The notes below the pieces were generated by a model that did no database searches, had not been told where the DNA came from, and saw only the letters and a program-made list of their open reading frames with translations. Positions 63,883 to 64,000 of a stretch of DNA of 64,000 bases are shown here, piece by piece; position 1 is the stretch's first letter, and every line of letters starts with the position of its first letter. The DNA comes from Tritrichomonas musculus. Lineage: Eukaryota; Parabasalia; Tritrichomonadida; Tritrichomonadidae. The position numbers were made by a program, and so were the translations under genes. The stretch covers positions 434,001 through 498,000 of the forward strand of contig JAPFFF010000048.1 of NCBI GenBank assembly GCA_039105265.1, read 5' to 3'.

Positions 63883-64000
63883 TTTTTCTGAGTTATGAGA
63901 AAGAGTGGACTTTGAGTGAAATCTGTGAAAACTTGGATTTGTGGCTAAGTTGTGAGTTGTTCGTTAACAATTATTCCGCAAACAAAAAACTTATTGAGTT

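Overview
The window is a dense nest of DNA transposons and virus-like Maverick/Polinton elements, with no host gene I can name. Base composition is AT-rich, genes are intronless and use the standard code, intergenic gaps are short, and several start codons lie just downstream of an ATTCA box resembling the trichomonad initiator. Together with mariner, Tc1-like and hAT elements and several Maverick families side by side, this points to a parabasalid (Trichomonas or Tritrichomonas-like protist). That call is an inference; no rRNA or host marker gene is present.

Layout. (1) About 1-10.1 kb holds decayed Maverick 'D', nearly all on the minus strand: major capsid gene with an in-frame stop, packaging ATPase with a frameshift, HNH endonuclease, and an integrase split by a mariner element (7021-8311, TA target duplication). 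(2) About 10.3-26.8 kb holds decayed Maverick 'C': coiled-coil genes, packaging ATPase, a KilA-N gene with an in-frame stop and a protein-primed DNA polymerase. C is interrupted by a Tc1-like element (14652-16324, TA duplication) and by a hAT element (21848-25872, 8-bp duplication CTATCAAA). (3) 27.8-62.3 kb holds Maverick 'A': polymerase, integrase, fibre-like protein, capsid protein, membrane-active small protein, packaging ATPase. Its integrase gene is split by a complete Maverick 'B' (32080-53029, 20,950 bp) with identical 247-bp terminal inverted repeats and a 6-bp target duplication GACGAA. (4) 62.8-64 kb is non-coding and repeat-rich.

How the genes fit together. B has a set compatible with a virus-like life cycle: protein-primed family B polymerase, retroviral-type integrase, double-jelly-roll-type major capsid protein, FtsK/HerA-type packaging ATPase, small amphipathic capsid-associated protein, long fibre-like protein, and conserved small proteins also found in A and C. 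No adenovirus-type maturation protease was recognised in any element.

Most unusual signal. Elements B and C carry short (about 28-34 nt) GC-rich insertions, each made of two adjacent perfect hairpins, usually with 3-nt loops. They lie in intergenic DNA and inside reading frames; three coding examples add or occupy about 30 nt. Two B copies share an architecture and show a compensatory stem change. One C copy interrupts a single unit of a tandem repeat whose other units are 'empty', and is flanked by GTTC. They look like a family of miniature mobile palindromes. A second strong signal is a nearly identical cassette shared by the otherwise divergent fibre genes of A and B.
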